Shown here piece after piece: positions 48,528 through 57,217 of a DNA stretch of 64,000 bases (positions within the stretch are counted from its first letter, which is position 1; every line of letters begins with the position of its first letter). The position numbers were made by a program, and so were the translations under genes. Source of the DNA: [Mycobacterium] manitobense. GTDB taxonomy: Bacteria; Actinomycetota; Actinomycetes; Mycobacteriales; Mycobacteriaceae. The stretch spans positions 186,001-250,000 of the forward strand of contig NZ_JACKSJ010000062.1 of assembly GCF_025821665.1 (NCBI RefSeq), written 5' to 3'. The notes under the pieces were generated by a model. That model saw nothing but the letters and a program-made list of their open reading frames with translations, had not been told where the DNA came from and did no database searches.

Positions 48528-48546
48528 GGTAGGTTTACCTACCTAA
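48528..48546. promoter_or_regulatory. IdeR-like iron box upstream of mbtK
   Basis: GGTAGGTTTACCTACC is an inverted repeat with 7-base arms, followed by TAA, close in form to the IdeR box. It lies 30 bases upstream of the mbtK start and is likely bound by Fe-IdeR. Confidence 0.65.
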
Positions 48547-48561
48547 CCCGTCCGGCGGAAT

Positions 48562-48984
48562 TCACGCCAGCAGTGTCACGCCCGCGGTGAGCAGCGCCGC
48601 GACCTTGCCGATCTCCAGGCCGATGTAGAACCAGTGCGCCTGAGAACGCGGTCCGTCCCGGCCCGCCAGCACGGCGTCGGAGCGCCGGGTCAGCGCCGGC
48701 CGGACCACCCGCACCTGCGCCAGCAGTGCCACCACCGCCAGCGCGACCGCGAACGCCGGGACGATCGGCGGGCGGTCGAACGCGAACGACGCGGTGACGA
48801 CCGTGGCGAGCGCGAGTTCGCACACGTTGAGCGCCCGGAACACCAGCCGGCCGATGCCCAGCCCGACCTGCAGTGTGACGCCGGGCGCGCGGAACTTCAG
48901 CGGCGCCTCGAGGAACGAGATCGCCAGCACCATGCCGAGCCACACGAAGACCGCGGCCGCCGCGACCGCTTGCGCTGCACCCAC
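48562..48984 (-). CDS. Integral membrane protein of unknown function (140 aa)
   Basis: Four hydrophobic helices: about residues 5-25, 45-65, 75-95 and 120-139. It contains FLEAPLKFRAPGVTLQVGLGIGRLVFRALN and a conserved-looking RVVRPALTRRSDAVLAGRDGPRS loop. The start is ATG 48984, opposite to the small conserved gene at 49020. I do not recognise a function; it is a common mycobacterial conserved membrane protein type. Confidence 0.72.
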   Translation of the reverse strand: MGAAQAVAAAAVFVWLGMVLAISFLEAPLKFRAPGVTLQVGLGIGRLVFRALNVCELALATVVTASFAFDRPPIVPAFAVALAVVALLAQVRVVRPALTRRSDAVLAGRDGPRSQAHWFYIGLEIGKVAALLTAGVTLLA

Positions 48985-49019
48985 GACAGCACACTATGAC
49001 AGCGTGTCATCGTGGAGAG

Positions 49020-49235
49020 ATGGCCCGCACATCCGACGACCGTGACCGCGTCGCAGAACTCCAGCGGTGGCAGGAGTCCGGCGCGGTCTGGCGGGTCGAC
49101 TCCCGAACCCCGGACGCGGTGACGATCGCGTTGTTGCGGTGCGACGGTGGCGAAGAGGTCGAGCGGTTCCGGTCCGACGACCCGATGCTCCTCGCGTTCA
49201 TCGGAAACCGCCGCAGCAGCGACGAGGAGACCTGA
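49020..49235 (+). CDS. Conserved small protein of unknown function (71 aa)
   Basis: ATG 49020 has GTGGAGAG directly upstream and is preferred over a start 24 bases earlier. The protein is hydrophilic, beginning MARTSDDRDRVAELQRW and containing ALLRCDGGEEVERF. It has no membrane segment. It lies between divergent and convergent neighbours (the proteasome-like gene ends four bases downstream). The function is unknown. Confidence 0.7.
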   Translation: MARTSDDRDRVAELQRWQESGAVWRVDSRTPDAVTIALLRCDGGEEVERFRSDDPMLLAFIGNRRSSDEET

Positions 49236-49238
49236 CCG

Positions 49239-49934
49239 TCAGTCGAACAGGTCGTCGAGCGCGTTGCGCTCCAACTCCTGCCACCGGCCGACATGACGGC
49301 GTACCGCGACGACCTCGTCATCGTCGAGATGGTGGGCGCCGTCGGGGGTGATACGGCACAGGTCCATCGGGCCGCCCACGCTGGGAGAGGACAGGTCGAG
49401 CGCGTCGAGTACGCGCAACGCGGCCACCACCCCGTAGTCCACGCCGCGTTCGGTCATCCGGAAGTTGGCCAGCAGCGCGTAGGCCTGCTGGGCCATCGGT
49501 GCGCCGCTGCCGACCGCCTGGAATCCGATGTCCTCGTAGTGGCCGACGAGCCCGTGCGGGTCGACGTCGACGATGAACGGCACCTCACCGGCATACCCCG
49601 CCGCCAGGACATAGGTCGCCGGGGTCGCGCCGGGTTTGGCCTCGGGGACGTCGGAGATGAAGTTGGCGTAGTGGTGCTTGAAGATCGGCAGCACCCGTTC
49701 CTGCACGGCCCGGCCGACGTCCTGCGCCTCGACGACCGCGTCGGGTTCGGCGTCGAACAGCCGCTGGATGTCGTGCAGCACCGCGCGCGAGCCGCTGCCG
49801 CCCCAGGCGGCATGCGAACCGAGCGGGTGGAGTTTCTGTGCCGGGTAGGACAGTCCGCGGCCGGGATCGGTGATCTGGGAGTCGGAAGCGAGCACCAGCC
49901 CGTCGGCGCAGCGCAGGGCGAGGACGACGGTCAT
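49239..49934 (-). CDS. Proteasome-type Ntn hydrolase (Anbu/PrcB-like)
   Basis: A 231-residue protein. The start MTVVLALRCADGLVLASDSQ places a threonine at position 2, the N-terminal nucleophile exposed by methionine removal in proteasome beta subunits and Anbu. Later GFQAVGSGAPMAQQAYALL resembles the S1-loop and GSG segment of this family. It has no alpha-subunit partner next to it and is separate from a canonical prcBA operon, which is expected elsewhere in mycobacteria. It would be a second, homomeric protease-like particle. Confidence 0.75.
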   Translation of the reverse strand: MTVVLALRCADGLVLASDSQITDPGRGLSYPAQKLHPLGSHAAWGGSGSRAVLHDIQRLFDAEPDAVVEAQDVGRAVQERVLPIFKHHYANFISDVPEAKPGATPATYVLAAGYAGEVPFIVDVDPHGLVGHYEDIGFQAVGSGAPMAQQAYALLANFRMTERGVDYGVVAALRVLDALDLSSPSVGGPMDLCRITPDGAHHLDDDEVVAVRRHVGRWQELERNALDDLFD

Positions 49935-49951
49935 CGCACCACGATAGAGAC

Positions 49952-50617
49952 TCAGCCGAGCCGTACGGGCTCGTCGCGGCGATCTCCGCTGGGGCCGGTG
50001 AAGAGATCGCCGCTGACCAGCGCCATCAGGGCGTCGGTCTGCGCGCGGCGGCGACCGTCGGCGACGGCACCGCCGCGGAATGCCATGCCGCTCAGCACCG
50101 CGTGCAGCGCGTCGACCACCGACGGGAGGTCGACGCCGGCGTGTAGTTCGCCGGTCTCCCGCGCGGCGGCCACTGACGTGCGCAGGAAATCACGCAGCGC
50201 CGAGGCGACGTCCCAACCGTCCGCCCGCAGTTCGGGGTGCCGCTGGCAGTCCAGTTCGGCGACCGTGAGGAACCCGGTGGCGGCGCGCACCTCGGGGTCG
50301 GTGTCGGCGGCGAGCATGAGCGCCCGCAGCCGGTCGCGCAGGGTCACCTGGTCGGCTGCCGCGCCGATGGCCTGGGCGAGTATCGCGAGGTTGGCTTCCA
50401 CGACGGTGCGGAACAGCTCCCGCTTGCTGGTGAAGTGGTAGTTGATCGCGGGGCGGGTGAGGCCCGCGTGCGTCGCGATCTTCATGTTCGTGGTGCCCTC
50501 GTAGCCCAGCTCGCGGAAGACCTCGCGTGCGGAACGCAGGATGCCCGCGCGGGTGTCGGTGTTCTCCGAGGCCCGGGGCCGGCCGCGGAGACGTGGCGGT
50601 CTTGCTTCGGTGTACAC
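49952..50617 (-). CDS. TetR family transcriptional regulator
   Basis: A 221-residue TetR from ATG 50617. The HTH includes YEGTTNMKIATHAGLTRPAINYHFTSKREL (residues about 40-65). A perfect Crp box (50652-50667) ends 35 bases upstream of its start, so expression is likely under cAMP-Crp control. The C-terminal domain gives no ligand hint. It is separated by 17 bases from the proteasome-like gene downstream, which may be co-transcribed. Confidence 0.88.
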   Translation of the reverse strand: MYTEARPPRLRGRPRASENTDTRAGILRSAREVFRELGYEGTTNMKIATHAGLTRPAINYHFTSKRELFRTVVEANLAILAQAIGAAADQVTLRDRLRALMLAADTDPEVRAATGFLTVAELDCQRHPELRADGWDVASALRDFLRTSVAAARETGELHAGVDLPSVVDALHAVLSGMAFRGGAVADGRRRAQTDALMALVSGDLFTGPSGDRRDEPVRLG

Positions 50618-50651
50618 ATCAGTTCTTCGTCACCGGATGCCTGATGGACGT

Positions 50652-50667
50652 TGTGATCTGGCTCACA
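50652..50667. promoter_or_regulatory. Perfect Crp (cAMP receptor protein) box
   Basis: TGTGATCTGGCTCACA matches the Crp consensus TGTGA-N6-TCACA exactly, which is also the mycobacterial Crp (Rv3676-like) site. It lies 35 bases upstream of the TetR gene and downstream of the flavoprotein gene. Confidence 0.75.
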
Positions 50668-50745
50668 TACCGACGACCGACCGTGCGGCGTGTCGGCGTC
50701 GTGACAGTAGATGTTCGACGCCTTCGCCCACGCTCGGCGTCAGCG

Positions 50746-52251
50746 TCAGCGGCCGTCCGCCCCGGCCCTCTCGTCATGTCGCAGCGGTCCGCATCGGACG
50801 TCGAAGCGTTCGCGGATGGTGTCGAGGGTCCGCCGCTGATGCTCGCGCGCCCGGCGGTGGGTCATGACGAACTTGGCCATCGCGAACGTGCGGCGCGGAA
50901 GCGGATACCACCGATCGAAGTCGAGCCCGCACTGGGTGAACACCTTCGTCGGCAGCGCGTCGTACATCAGGCTGAGGTTGTACTGCGCGACGGTGAGCAG
51001 CGCGTAGGGGAAGGCGCCCCGCGACGCGCGGAACATCTCCTGGAGGTCGATCTCGTAGAGCGGCGTGTCCCGGAGTTTTCCGAGCATCAGCATGTGGGTC
51101 ATGAAGTAACCCATGAACGTACTCAGATGCAGTGTGGCCGAACGTGTCTGGATCGACAGCACCTTCCCGCCCGCAGAGAGGTACGGCTCGTAGGGAACGT
51201 CGTCCTTGCCGACGTAGCCCGTGCAGTTCACGATCCAGCTCCCGGACGGGATCGTCGTGGTGTCGCCGCTGCGGAACTGCAGGTCCACGGCGCCGTGCCG
51301 GTCGACCGCGTCGACCAGATAGTCCATCACCACCGAATGCAGGCCGCGCTTGATCGTGCGGACCTCATCGTCCGACAGCACACCCAGCAGGAAATTGGCG
51401 GTCCGTGGGGTGACCGCGGTGCCGACCGCTTCGCATTGCCACTCCCGCACGGCCGCCTCGTTGGTACCGTCGAACCTGCGCGCCGCCTCGGCGCCGAACG
51501 AACTGGTCACCATCCCCGAATACCACCGGCGCAGTCCGGCGGGGAATGCCCGGTCGCGGCGCGAGAACAGGGTGCCCGCTCCGGCCACCATGTTGACCTC
51601 ACGCCCGGGACAGCCGGTGATCAGCGCGTGGGCGGTGTCCATCGCCGTCTTGCCGCCACCGATGATCCACACCGGCCGGTCGTCGGCCGCGATGTCCCCC
51701 GTCCGTACGTCGCAGGAGTCCGGCGACACGGAGTGCGCCTGGCTGCTCGACAACAGGAGCGGATCGTTCGGCGTGATGCGGAACCCATAGGCCTTGATCA
51801 CGGTGTCGGCGTCGATGGTGAGGAGTTCACCGGTCGCCGATCGGCACGTCACGCGGCACCGCTCGGAACCTTCGTCGACCGCTTCCAGGGTGTGGCCGAA
51901 GAAGGTGTCGACGCGGACCGATCGGCGGATCTCTTCGAGGCAGTGCTGGAGGTGGTCGAGCACCTCGTCCTTGGACGCCAGATATGAACGCTCGCGGCCG
52001 AGTGTCCATGAGATGTCGCCTGCGGTGAACAACCCGTGCGGCTGGTGCAATCGGACGTAGGGATAGGTGTCGACCCACATGCCGCCGGCCCGTTCGCGCC
52101 GGTCGACGAGGATGATCCGCTGGTCGCGGGACATGTGCCGGCTGGCCGCGAACGCGGCGTTGAGTCCGGCGACCCCCGCTCCGACGATGCAGACGTCGCA
52201 GCGCTGCATCGATGCCGCGTCCGCCGGTCCGGTCACTTCTGAAGCGGTCAT
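50746..52251 (-). CDS. Flavoprotein monooxygenase-like NAD(P)/FAD oxidoreductase
   Basis: A 501-residue enzyme; ATG 52251 is preferred over ATG 52257 because GAGGGG fits its spacing. It has the FAD fold CDVCIVGAGVAGLNAAFAAS, GGMWVDTYPYVRLHQP, and an NADP segment VWIIGGGKTAMDTAHALITG. The C-terminal half has a long alpha-helical region with an aromatic-rich LHLSTFMGYFMTHMLML. It is not linked to a visible operon. Substrate unknown. Confidence 0.82.
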   Translation of the reverse strand: MTASEVTGPADAASMQRCDVCIVGAGVAGLNAAFAASRHMSRDQRIILVDRRERAGGMWVDTYPYVRLHQPHGLFTAGDISWTLGRERSYLASKDEVLDHLQHCLEEIRRSVRVDTFFGHTLEAVDEGSERCRVTCRSATGELLTIDADTVIKAYGFRITPNDPLLLSSSQAHSVSPDSCDVRTGDIAADDRPVWIIGGGKTAMDTAHALITGCPGREVNMVAGAGTLFSRRDRAFPAGLRRWYSGMVTSSFGAEAARRFDGTNEAAVREWQCEAVGTAVTPRTANFLLGVLSDDEVRTIKRGLHSVVMDYLVDAVDRHGAVDLQFRSGDTTTIPSGSWIVNCTGYVGKDDVPYEPYLSAGGKVLSIQTRSATLHLSTFMGYFMTHMLMLGKLRDTPLYEIDLQEMFRASRGAFPYALLTVAQYNLSLMYDALPTKVFTQCGLDFDRWYPLPRRTFAMAKFVMTHRRAREHQRRTLDTIRERFDVRCGPLRHDERAGADGR

Positions 52252-52361
52252 GCGCATCCCCCTCGTGCCCTCCCATTATCGGCCGGGGCTCGACCAAGAT
52301 CACGCTTTTTCGCGCTACGCCGCGACCGGCGGTTGCAGCCGCAAGAATCCGGCCGGCGAGT

Positions 52362-53339
52362 TCAGCGTGGCGGCGCCGTCGTGCCGCGGACGACCAGCCG
52401 TGGCGGACACACGTCGTCGGTGACATCCGGTTGCTCGGCGTCCAGTCGCCCGATCAGTCGGGTCACCGCGAGGTCCGCAAGCCGGACCGTGTCCTGACCG
52501 ACCGTGGTCAGATCGACGTGCGCGAGACCGGCCAGCGGGCTGTCGTCGAATCCGACGACCGACACGTCCGCGGGCACCGCGACGCCCGCCCGGATGAGCA
52601 CATCGAGCACCCCCAGCGCGCAGCGGTCGTTGAACGCGAAGACCGCTGTGGGCAGGGTTCCCGAGGCCAGGAGCGCCGAAGCGGCCGCCGCGCCCTCGCG
52701 CTCGGTCAGCCCACCCGGCTGGACGGTCGCCGACATGTTCCGACGCCGCGCGGCCCTGCCGAATCCCCTCCGCCGCTCGGCAGCTCCCGGCGCCCGGCCG
52801 CCGTCGACATGGACGGCGCCCGTGTGCCCGAGATCGGCGAGATGGTGCACGGCGATCCGGGCTCCCCCGGCGTCGTCGCTGCGGACCGAGGCGACGCCGC
52901 GCACCCGGCGAGCCACCGCCACCACCGGGGTGTCGAGTGCGGTGAGCGCAGCTGCTGTCATCCCGGTGCCGATGAGCAACAGACCCTCACAGCGGTCGTC
53001 GAGCAGCGTCTGCACCGCCCGCGCCTCGTCGCGGTGCGGCGTCACACAGCTGAGCACCACGTCGTACCCGTGCTGCTCGGCGGCCCGGTACACACCGTCG
53101 ACGAGGCCGGCGTGGAACTCCTGACCGACGGTGAAGACGACGCCGAGCAGCCTGGTGCGCTGCGAACGCAGCAGCCGCGCGCGGGAATCCGGCCGGTAGC
53201 CGATGTCTTCGGCCGCCCTGCGTACTCGCGCCCGCGTGGCCTCACTCGCACCCGGCACGTCGCGCATGACGATCGAGACGAGCGCCCGTGACACCCCGGC
53301 ACGGTCGGCGACGTCCTGCAGGGTCGTTCTGCGCTGCAT
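52362..53339 (-). CDS. LacI family transcriptional regulator
   Basis: A 325-residue regulator from ATG 53339. HTH TLQDVADRAGVSRALVSIVMRD, hinge region, then a periplasmic-binding-protein-like ligand domain (LLGVVFTVGQEFHAGLVDGV, FAFNDRCALGVLDVLIRAG, VSVVGFDDSPLA). It diverges from the sugar-isomerase-like gene. Two identical palindromes (53350-53363 and 53410-53423) lie between the starts, so it almost certainly represses both directions until a sugar or sugar acid binds. Confidence 0.93.
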   Translation of the reverse strand: MQRRTTLQDVADRAGVSRALVSIVMRDVPGASEATRARVRRAAEDIGYRPDSRARLLRSQRTRLLGVVFTVGQEFHAGLVDGVYRAAEQHGYDVVLSCVTPHRDEARAVQTLLDDRCEGLLLIGTGMTAAALTALDTPVVAVARRVRGVASVRSDDAGGARIAVHHLADLGHTGAVHVDGGRAPGAAERRRGFGRAARRRNMSATVQPGGLTEREGAAAASALLASGTLPTAVFAFNDRCALGVLDVLIRAGVAVPADVSVVGFDDSPLAGLAHVDLTTVGQDTVRLADLAVTRLIGRLDAEQPDVTDDVCPPRLVVRGTTAPPR

Positions 53340-53349
53340 GCCGGACAGC

Positions 53350-53363
53350 CTAGAACGTTCTAG
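53350..53363. promoter_or_regulatory. LacI operator, copy 1
   Basis: CTAGAACGTTCTAG, a perfect 14-base palindrome, 11 bases upstream of the LacI start; identical to the copy 60 bases further on. Confidence 0.8.
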
Positions 53364-53409
53364 CCCTGCTCTTGACCGGCGCGCGGGCGAGGCGCTTTAC
53401 TGGTGCCGT

Positions 53410-53423
53410 CTAGAACGTTCTAG
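53410..53423. promoter_or_regulatory. LacI operator, copy 2
   Basis: The same CTAGAACGTTCTAG palindrome, 11 bases upstream of the isomerase start and 60 bases (close to six helical turns) from copy 1, consistent with loop-type repression. Confidence 0.8.
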
Positions 53424-53434
53424 TGAGGAGCCGG

Positions 53435-54223
53435 ATGACCAGCCCGCCGCTGTTCGACCTCGCCGTCTGCGCGGAGATGGTCTTCGATGACCTCGACATC
53501 GCCGACCGTGCCCGCCGCATCGACGAGCTGGGCTTCGCCGTCGAGATCTGGAGCTTCCACGACAAGGACCTCGACGCGCTGGCGGCCACGGGCGCGCGGT
53601 TCTCCTCGATGACGGGTTATCTGGCCGGCGACCTGTGGGATGGCGACGGGGCGGCAGAGGTGGTGCGCACGGCCGAGCAGGCCGTGAAAGCCGCAGCGGT
53701 GCTGGGTGTCCCGCGCCTGGTGGTCCACCCCGGCCAGCTCGTCGACGGTCGGGCCGCCCGTCCGCGGTACCGCGCCGACGGCACCATGTGGACGTCTGCG
53801 CTGCGCGGCCTCGAGGGCCTTGGCGAACTCGGTGCCGCCGCCGGTGTGACCTTCTGCCTGGAGAACCTGAACACGATCGTCGACCACCCCGGAGTGCCGC
53901 TGGCACGCGCGAAGGACACCTTGGCCCTGGTCGAGGCCGTCGGCCATCCGAACGTGAAGATGATGCTCGACCTCTACCATGCGCAGATCGGCGAGGGGAA
54001 TCTCATCGAACTGGTGCGCCGGTGCGGCGATGCCATCGGCGAGATCCAGGTGGCCGACGTGCCCGGTCGCTGCGAACCCGGAACCGGTGAGATCAACTAT
54101 CGTGCAGTCGCGAACGCGTTGCGCGACAACGGGTATCACGGAACCATCGGCATGGAGGCGTACGCCGCAGGCGACAGTGTCACCGCCCTCGAGTCGTTCC
54201 GCTCGGCGTTCACGATCGACTAG
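53435..54223 (+). CDS. Hydroxypyruvate isomerase-like TIM-barrel protein
   Basis: A 262-residue protein from ATG 53435 (GAGGAG upstream). It has the xylose isomerase-like AP-endonuclease-2 fold: LAVCAEMVFDD at the N-terminus, VVHPGQLVD, CLENLNTI, MMLDLYHAQIGEGNL and the end YHGTIGMEAY. The ENLN and DxYH segments carry metal-ligand acidic residues and histidine of Hyi/sugar-acid isomerases. It is the single structural gene of a LacI-controlled divergon, so the ligand may be its substrate or a precursor. Confidence 0.85.
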   Translation: MTSPPLFDLAVCAEMVFDDLDIADRARRIDELGFAVEIWSFHDKDLDALAATGARFSSMTGYLAGDLWDGDGAAEVVRTAEQAVKAAAVLGVPRLVVHPGQLVDGRAARPRYRADGTMWTSALRGLEGLGELGAAAGVTFCLENLNTIVDHPGVPLARAKDTLALVEAVGHPNVKMMLDLYHAQIGEGNLIELVRRCGDAIGEIQVADVPGRCEPGTGEINYRAVANALRDNGYHGTIGMEAYAAGDSVTALESFRSAFTID

Positions 54224-54239
54224 GCGCCGGACTCTCCTG

Positions 54240-57074
54240 TCAGACGCCGGAGGTCTGCCGCCGCATCGCCTCGAGCCGTCGCCTCGACGCGGGCGTCTGC
54301 ACCAGTTGGGGCCACCAGAACCACCGGCCGAGCAGGGCGGCGATGGACGGCGTCATGAACGACCGCACGATCAGCGTGTCGAACAGCAGTCCGAGCGCGA
54401 TGGTGCTGCCGACCTGCGCGATGCTGAGCAGGTCTCCGAACACGAACGACGCCATGGTGGCGGCGAAGACCAACCCCGCCGACGTCACCACCGATCCGGA
54501 ACCTGCCATCGCCCGGATGATCGCTACGTTGAATCCGTGGTGCAACTCTTCCTTGAAACGGGAGACGAGTAACAGGTTGTAGTCAGAACCCACCGCCAGC
54601 AACAGGATCACCGACATCACCAGCACGATCCAGTGCAGGTGGATACCGAGGATGTGCTGCCACACCAGGACGGACAGCCCGAACGAGGTGCCGAGCGAGA
54701 GCAGCACCGTGCCCACGATGACGGCCGACGCGACCACGCTGCGGGTGATGATCAGCATGATGATGAAGATCAGGGCGACAGCAGACAATCCGGCGATGAG
54801 CAGGTCGTAGTTCGAGCCGTCGCGCATGTCTTTGTAGGTGGCCGCGGTGCCGCCGAGGTAGACCCGGGAACCCTCCAGCGGGGTGCCCTTGATGGCCTCC
54901 TTGGCCGCCAGCTTGATGGCATCGATGTGCGCGATGCCCTCCGGCGTGGCCGGATCGCCCTCGTGCTCGATGGTGAAGCGCACCGACTTCCCGTCGGGGG
55001 AGATGAAGTTCTCCATCCCCTTCTTGAAGTCGGCGTTCTCGAAAACCTCTGGCGGCAGGTAGAAGGAGTCGTCGTTGCGCGACTTGTCGAACGCATCGCC
55101 CATCGCGTTCGACTTGTCCTGCATCGCCGACTGCTGGTCCTGCTGACCTTTCTGCGACGCATGCATCGTCAGCATCATGGTCTTCATCGACTTCATGGTC
55201 TCGATCTGCTGGGGCATCAGCGAGATGAGCTGAGGCATCAGCGAATCGAGCCGCTCCAGTTCGGGCACCAGCTCACCGATGTCGTCGGTCAGCGTGTCGA
55301 TGCCGTCGAGGGTGTCGAAGATCGACCGCATCGACCAGCACAGCGGGATGTCGTAGCAGTGCGGTTCCCAGTACAGGTAATTGCGCAGCGGCCGGAAGAA
55401 GTCGTCGAAATCGGCGATGTGGTCGCGGAGTTCGGCGACGTCGACGGCCATGTTCTTGGTCTTGGCCACCATCGAGTGGGTGACCTCGGACATCTGACCC
55501 ATCAGAGCCGACATCCGCTCCATGGTGTCGATCGTGCTCTGCATCTCGTCGGCCTGCACCAGCATGTCGGACATCCGGTCCTGCATGTACTTCTCGTTCA
55601 TCTGCTGGTTCGTGCCCTGCATGCTGAGCAGGAACGGAATCGTCGAGTGCTCGATCGGCTTCCCGTCGGGGCGGGTGATGGCCTGCACCCGGGCAACGCC
55701 CGGCACGCGGAAGATGCCCTTGGCGATCTTGTCGATGACGAGGAAGTCGGCGGAGTTCCGCAGATCGTGGTCGGTCTCGACCATCAGCAGTTCCGGATTC
55801 ATCCGGGCTGCGTCGAAATGCCGGTCGGCGACGTCGTAGCCGATGTTGGCGGGCGTGTCGGCCGGCAGGAAATGGCGTCCGTCGTAGTCGACCTTGTAGC
55901 CGCCCAGTGCCAGAAGTCCGATCAGCGACAGGGCGATCGTCGCGGCCAGAACCGGTTTCGGCCAGCGCACCACCACGACGCCCACCCGGCGCCAGCCGCG
56001 GGAGTTGATCGCGCGTTTCGGTTCGAACAGTCCGAACCGGCTGCCCACCACGATCACCGCGGGCCCCAGCGTCAGCGCGGCGATGACGGCCACCATGATG
56101 CCGACCGCGCACGGCACCGCCATCGTCTGGAACCACGGCAGTCGGGTGAACCTCAGGCACAGCAGGGCACCGGCAATGGTGAGACCCGAGCCGAGCACCA
56201 CGTGGGCGGTGCCGTGGAACATCGTGTAGTACGCGGTCTCCCGGTCTTCGCCGTCTCCCCGGGCCTCCTGATAGCGGCCGATCAGGAAGATCGCATAGTC
56301 CGTGCCCGCGGCGATGGCGATCAGCGTCAGCAGGCTGGTGGCGAACGTCGACAGGCCGATGACCCCGGTGTTGCCGAGGAAGGCGACGATCCCGCGGGAG
56401 GCGCCGAGTTCGACGAACACCATGAACAGGATCAGCACCATGGTGGCGATCGACCGGTAGACGATGAGCAGCATCACGGCGATGACCACGAGCGTGACCA
56501 CCGTCGCCTTCATCGCACCCTTGTCGCCCGCGACGCGCTGGTCGGCGTTGAGCGCCGCCCCACCTGTGGCGTAGGCCTTCACACCGGGCGGAGCGGGTGT
56601 CTCGGCGATGATGTCGCGCACGGCGGTGACCGATTCGTTGGACAGCGTCTCGCCCATGTTGCCGCGCAGGTAGAGCTGGACGTACGCGGATTTGCCGTCG
56701 GCGCTCTGCGCGCCCGAGGCGGTCAGCGGATCGCTCCAGAAGTCCGCGACGTGTTCGATGTGCGCGGGGTCGGACCGGAACTTCTCGACCAGTTCGTCGT
56801 AGTAGTGATGCGCGTCGGCGCCGAGGGGCTGCTCGCCCTCGAGGATCACCATCGCGTTGCTGTCGGAGTCGAACTCCTCGAAGTTCGCCCCGACCCGCTG
56901 CATGGCGATGAACGCCGGTGCATCGTGGGCGTTCATCGAGACGGTGTGGGCCTCACCCACCTTCTCCAGCGACGGCACGAAGACGTTGGTGACGACGGTG
57001 AGCGCGATCCAGCCCAGCAGGATCGGCACCGCAAGGACCCGGATCGCGTGGGCGATCTTGGATCGTCGCTGCAT
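54240..57074 (-). CDS. MmpL-family RND transporter (MmpL4/5-like), no MmpS neighbour
   Basis: A 944-residue membrane protein from ATG 57074. It has the RND layout with twelve helices and two outer loops. Proton relay aspartate-tyrosine pairs are seen in [18 protein letters not shown] and [18 protein letters not shown]. The second outer loop is very long and coiled-coil-like (repeated MxxM/Q heptads about [21 protein letters not shown]), as in MmpL4/5 siderophore and drug exporters. No mmpS gene is next to it. It sits between the isomerase and an M23 lipoprotein gene. Confidence 0.9.
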   Translation of the reverse strand: MQRRSKIAHAIRVLAVPILLGWIALTVVTNVFVPSLEKVGEAHTVSMNAHDAPAFIAMQRVGANFEEFDSDSNAMVILEGEQPLGADAHHYYDELVEKFRSDPAHIEHVADFWSDPLTASGAQSADGKSAYVQLYLRGNMGETLSNESVTAVRDIIAETPAPPGVKAYATGGAALNADQRVAGDKGAMKATVVTLVVIAVMLLIVYRSIATMVLILFMVFVELGASRGIVAFLGNTGVIGLSTFATSLLTLIAIAAGTDYAIFLIGRYQEARGDGEDRETAYYTMFHGTAHVVLGSGLTIAGALLCLRFTRLPWFQTMAVPCAVGIMVAVIAALTLGPAVIVVGSRFGLFEPKRAINSRGWRRVGVVVVRWPKPVLAATIALSLIGLLALGGYKVDYDGRHFLPADTPANIGYDVADRHFDAARMNPELLMVETDHDLRNSADFLVIDKIAKGIFRVPGVARVQAITRPDGKPIEHSTIPFLLSMQGTNQQMNEKYMQDRMSDMLVQADEMQSTIDTMERMSALMGQMSEVTHSMVAKTKNMAVDVAELRDHIADFDDFFRPLRNYLYWEPHCYDIPLCWSMRSIFDTLDGIDTLTDDIGELVPELERLDSLMPQLISLMPQQIETMKSMKTMMLTMHASQKGQQDQQSAMQDKSNAMGDAFDKSRNDDSFYLPPEVFENADFKKGMENFISPDGKSVRFTIEHEGDPATPEGIAHIDAIKLAAKEAIKGTPLEGSRVYLGGTAATYKDMRDGSNYDLLIAGLSAVALIFIIMLIITRSVVASAVIVGTVLLSLGTSFGLSVLVWQHILGIHLHWIVLVMSVILLLAVGSDYNLLLVSRFKEELHHGFNVAIIRAMAGSGSVVTSAGLVFAATMASFVFGDLLSIAQVGSTIALGLLFDTLIVRSFMTPSIAALLGRWFWWPQLVQTPASRRRLEAMRRQTSGV

Positions 57075-57217
57075 CCCGCCCCCTCGACCCAGGCCACACT
57101 CGGCCCGCCTTCGCGTGACACAGACCGTCACCCGTGTCATATATCTAGCCCGTCAAACTGATCGCTGTCAATCTGAGAGTTTCCAGCGTATGCACAGGTA
57201 GATGCCCGCGAGGATTC

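Noticed and set aside
54633..57161. An 842-codon open frame on the plus strand opposite the MmpL gene
   Set aside because: It is antisense to a clear transporter and its composition (Arg, His, Val, Gly rich) is that of a shadow frame in high-GC DNA.
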